From positions 1 to 7,745 of the forward strand of contig CAIXUF010001363.1 of the NCBI GenBank assembly GCA_903922535.1: DNA of 7,745 bases. Reading direction: 5' to 3'. Shown one piece after another: positions 7,601 to 7,745 of this stretch. Under the pieces are notes generated by a model. It had not been told where the DNA came from, made no database searches, and saw nothing but the letters and a program-made list of their open reading frames with translations. Position 1 is the stretch's first letter, and the number at the start of each line of letters is the position of its first letter. The DNA is from Candidatus Hydrogenedentota bacterium. GTDB lineage: Bacteria; Hydrogenedentota; Hydrogenedentia; Hydrogenedentiales; CAITNO01. A program made the translations under genes and the position numbers.

Positions 7601-7745
7601 ACAACCCCATCGAGAAGATCGCCATTCAAGCCCCGCAAGAGGAGAAATGCTCGGAAGATTTCTCGGTGCAGGCCGCAGTCACGGACAACGCCGACAATGC
7701 AATCGACGCGATCATTCCCCTTGAGCTCCGCATCCTTGACCCCGA
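4639..7745 (+). CDS. Large exported LamG and glycosidase-like multidomain protein (3' end outside window)
   Basis: The frame is open from the ATG at 4639 to the right edge: 1035 complete codons, no stop. Residues 1-22 are a signal peptide with an APA cleavage motif before Glu23; Cys13, Cys16 and Cys17 do not form a good lipobox. Residues about 39-253 are a LamG/concanavalin-like jelly roll (AFWNCDE, then DASGKGHDGTATG, KWSHIAMTYD, MMDEIRI), a likely glycan-binding module. Residues about 270-358 look like a beta-sandwich linker. From about 363 (MPVVMWGIGGVESVLDNM) a probable TIM-barrel region follows; Glu501 in LIHTEVRDG is one candidate catalytic acid, without proof. A Ser/Thr/Pro-rich insert lies near 656-672. 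Residues about 753-860 (YKVLVLTDCDVLPQPVVEKI, GGVIVGDD) resemble the glutamine-amidotransferase-like domain of GH42-type beta-galactosidases. Beta-rich sequence follows to about 1000, then the start of another domain. A distant beta-galactosidase relative or a non-catalytic glycan-binding protein are both possible. It probably shares a transcript with the peptidase gene. Confidence 0.8.
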   Translation, partial: MRFSVFILTFVLCFACCRPAPAESAEPWQSPYTGEDASGKHVIAFWNCDEEGDKVTDASGKGHDGTATGISRCAEGRFGRCIQSFPGWPVEDKPHQVVVANAPTLSPAGAFTIEMWICPGSPPTDYGESFLVDKRYVANTDYQWILEPPDKQGRQRMKATLGFGADSDTWYSSESLALQKGKWSHIAMTYDGAGKLSFYQDGRSLGGATKPARGSICPGAHFLSLGDRIGSYYHGFPGMMDEIRITTGVREFRPITVTQEHVRTVYERMEPAPLLKFRLTNNRRDPIAGMEATIGVPGSSGKTYPMEAIAPGASQILEYSFDTHLRPDSYQLAVAFQFQDGDHPYSNTESFKVELVPRKPPFRMPVVMWGIGGVESVLDNMRALKEIGFTHCLGLQCDYDKIWKAGAPVPTVDDKVLAGSYRMLDEAYAHDLGIVISTSPGAWLEGQKQFLRVGPSDKPYERPNVCCTFPEVKAFAQNVGASIAQTYGAFPAFNAALIHTEVRDGTQLCFHEHDRANYQAATGKSFPELLGTKNGISYTKIPGFPENRVLPDDYDLLQFYRWFWREGDGWNSLHSAVDQGLKSTERKNLWSFFDPAVRVPALWGSGGNVDFLSHWTYSYPDPIRIGLATDELFAMAKGGPEGQGVMKMTQIIWYRSQTAPPEASPTTSSTRSPWEDYDPGADYITIAPMHLREAFWTKIARPIKGIMYHGWQSLVPTDNPSSYRYTHPETRNALKDLIATVVEPLGPTLLQVSAAPAEVAFLESFTSDMFAGRGTYGWGGSWAGDAYHILMYAHLQPEIVYEETLMKFGLEGYKVLVLTDCDVLPQPVVEKINAFKHSGGVIVGDDRLCPAVVPDILLKPYERIKKADIDKSALLERAGTLLNDLGNRYQPYTTSSVADVLPYSRRYGSSDYVFAINDQREFGNYVGHHQLVMEQGLPAKADFTIRRQGGHVYDLVEHREVHAEKGANTLRIPVDLEPGGGRLWLVTDNPIEKIAIQAPQEEKCSEDFSVQAAVTDNADNAIDAIIPLELRILDP
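4743..4817 (+). repeat. In-frame 12-bp direct repeat within the LamG region
   Basis: GGACGCGTCCGG occurs at 4743-4754 and again at 4806-4817, exactly 63 bases (21 codons) apart and in the same frame, so both copies encode Asp-Ala-Ser-Gly followed by Lys. The second copy is the normal DASGKG motif of LamG domains; the first lies just before the domain. Each copy contains the 10-base palindrome GGACGCGTCC. It may be a trace of a small duplication or chance. Confidence 0.6.

Overview
The window is GC-rich (roughly 60%), densely coded DNA with gaps of only 34 to 97 bases between genes. The proteins resemble the large, loosely classified secreted glycosidases, DUF5060/DUF4038 proteins and LamG fusions common in polysaccharide-degrading Lentisphaerae/Verrucomicrobiota, Planctomycetota and Candidatus Hydrogenedentota. 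The source is probably one of these groups, likely from a metagenome. This is inferred from gene content only; there is no rRNA or other phylogenetic marker. No tRNA, rRNA, CRISPR array, insertion sequence or phage gene was seen.

Layout: five genes in two divergent groups around a 77-base intergenic region (3067-3143). Leftward (minus strand): a DUF5060/DUF4038 (GH140-like) glycosidase (1471-3066); a DUF5946 protein (998-1474) whose ATG overlaps the glycosidase stop as ATGA; then, after 97 bases, the first 300 codons of an exported protein that looks like a six-hairpin-type glycosidase (900 down to 1, running off the window). Rightward (plus strand): an M20-family metallopeptidase of the PM20D1/CPS1 type with an N-terminal membrane anchor (3144-4604); then, 34 bases on, the first 1035 codons of a large exported LamG plus glycosidase-like protein (4639 to the right edge). 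Both end genes are cut by the window and are open to its edge.

Three of the five genes look like carbohydrate-active enzymes or relatives, so the locus may be a small glycan-utilisation cluster: two exported proteins (the partial hydrolase and the LamG protein) and one DUF4038 enzyme with no clear signal peptide. The peptidase and the DUF5946 protein have no obvious place in such a pathway. The divergent intergenic region holds a perfect 14-bp palindrome (3103-3116), a plausible operator shared by both groups. Substrates, regulator and enzyme activities cannot be settled from the sequence alone.
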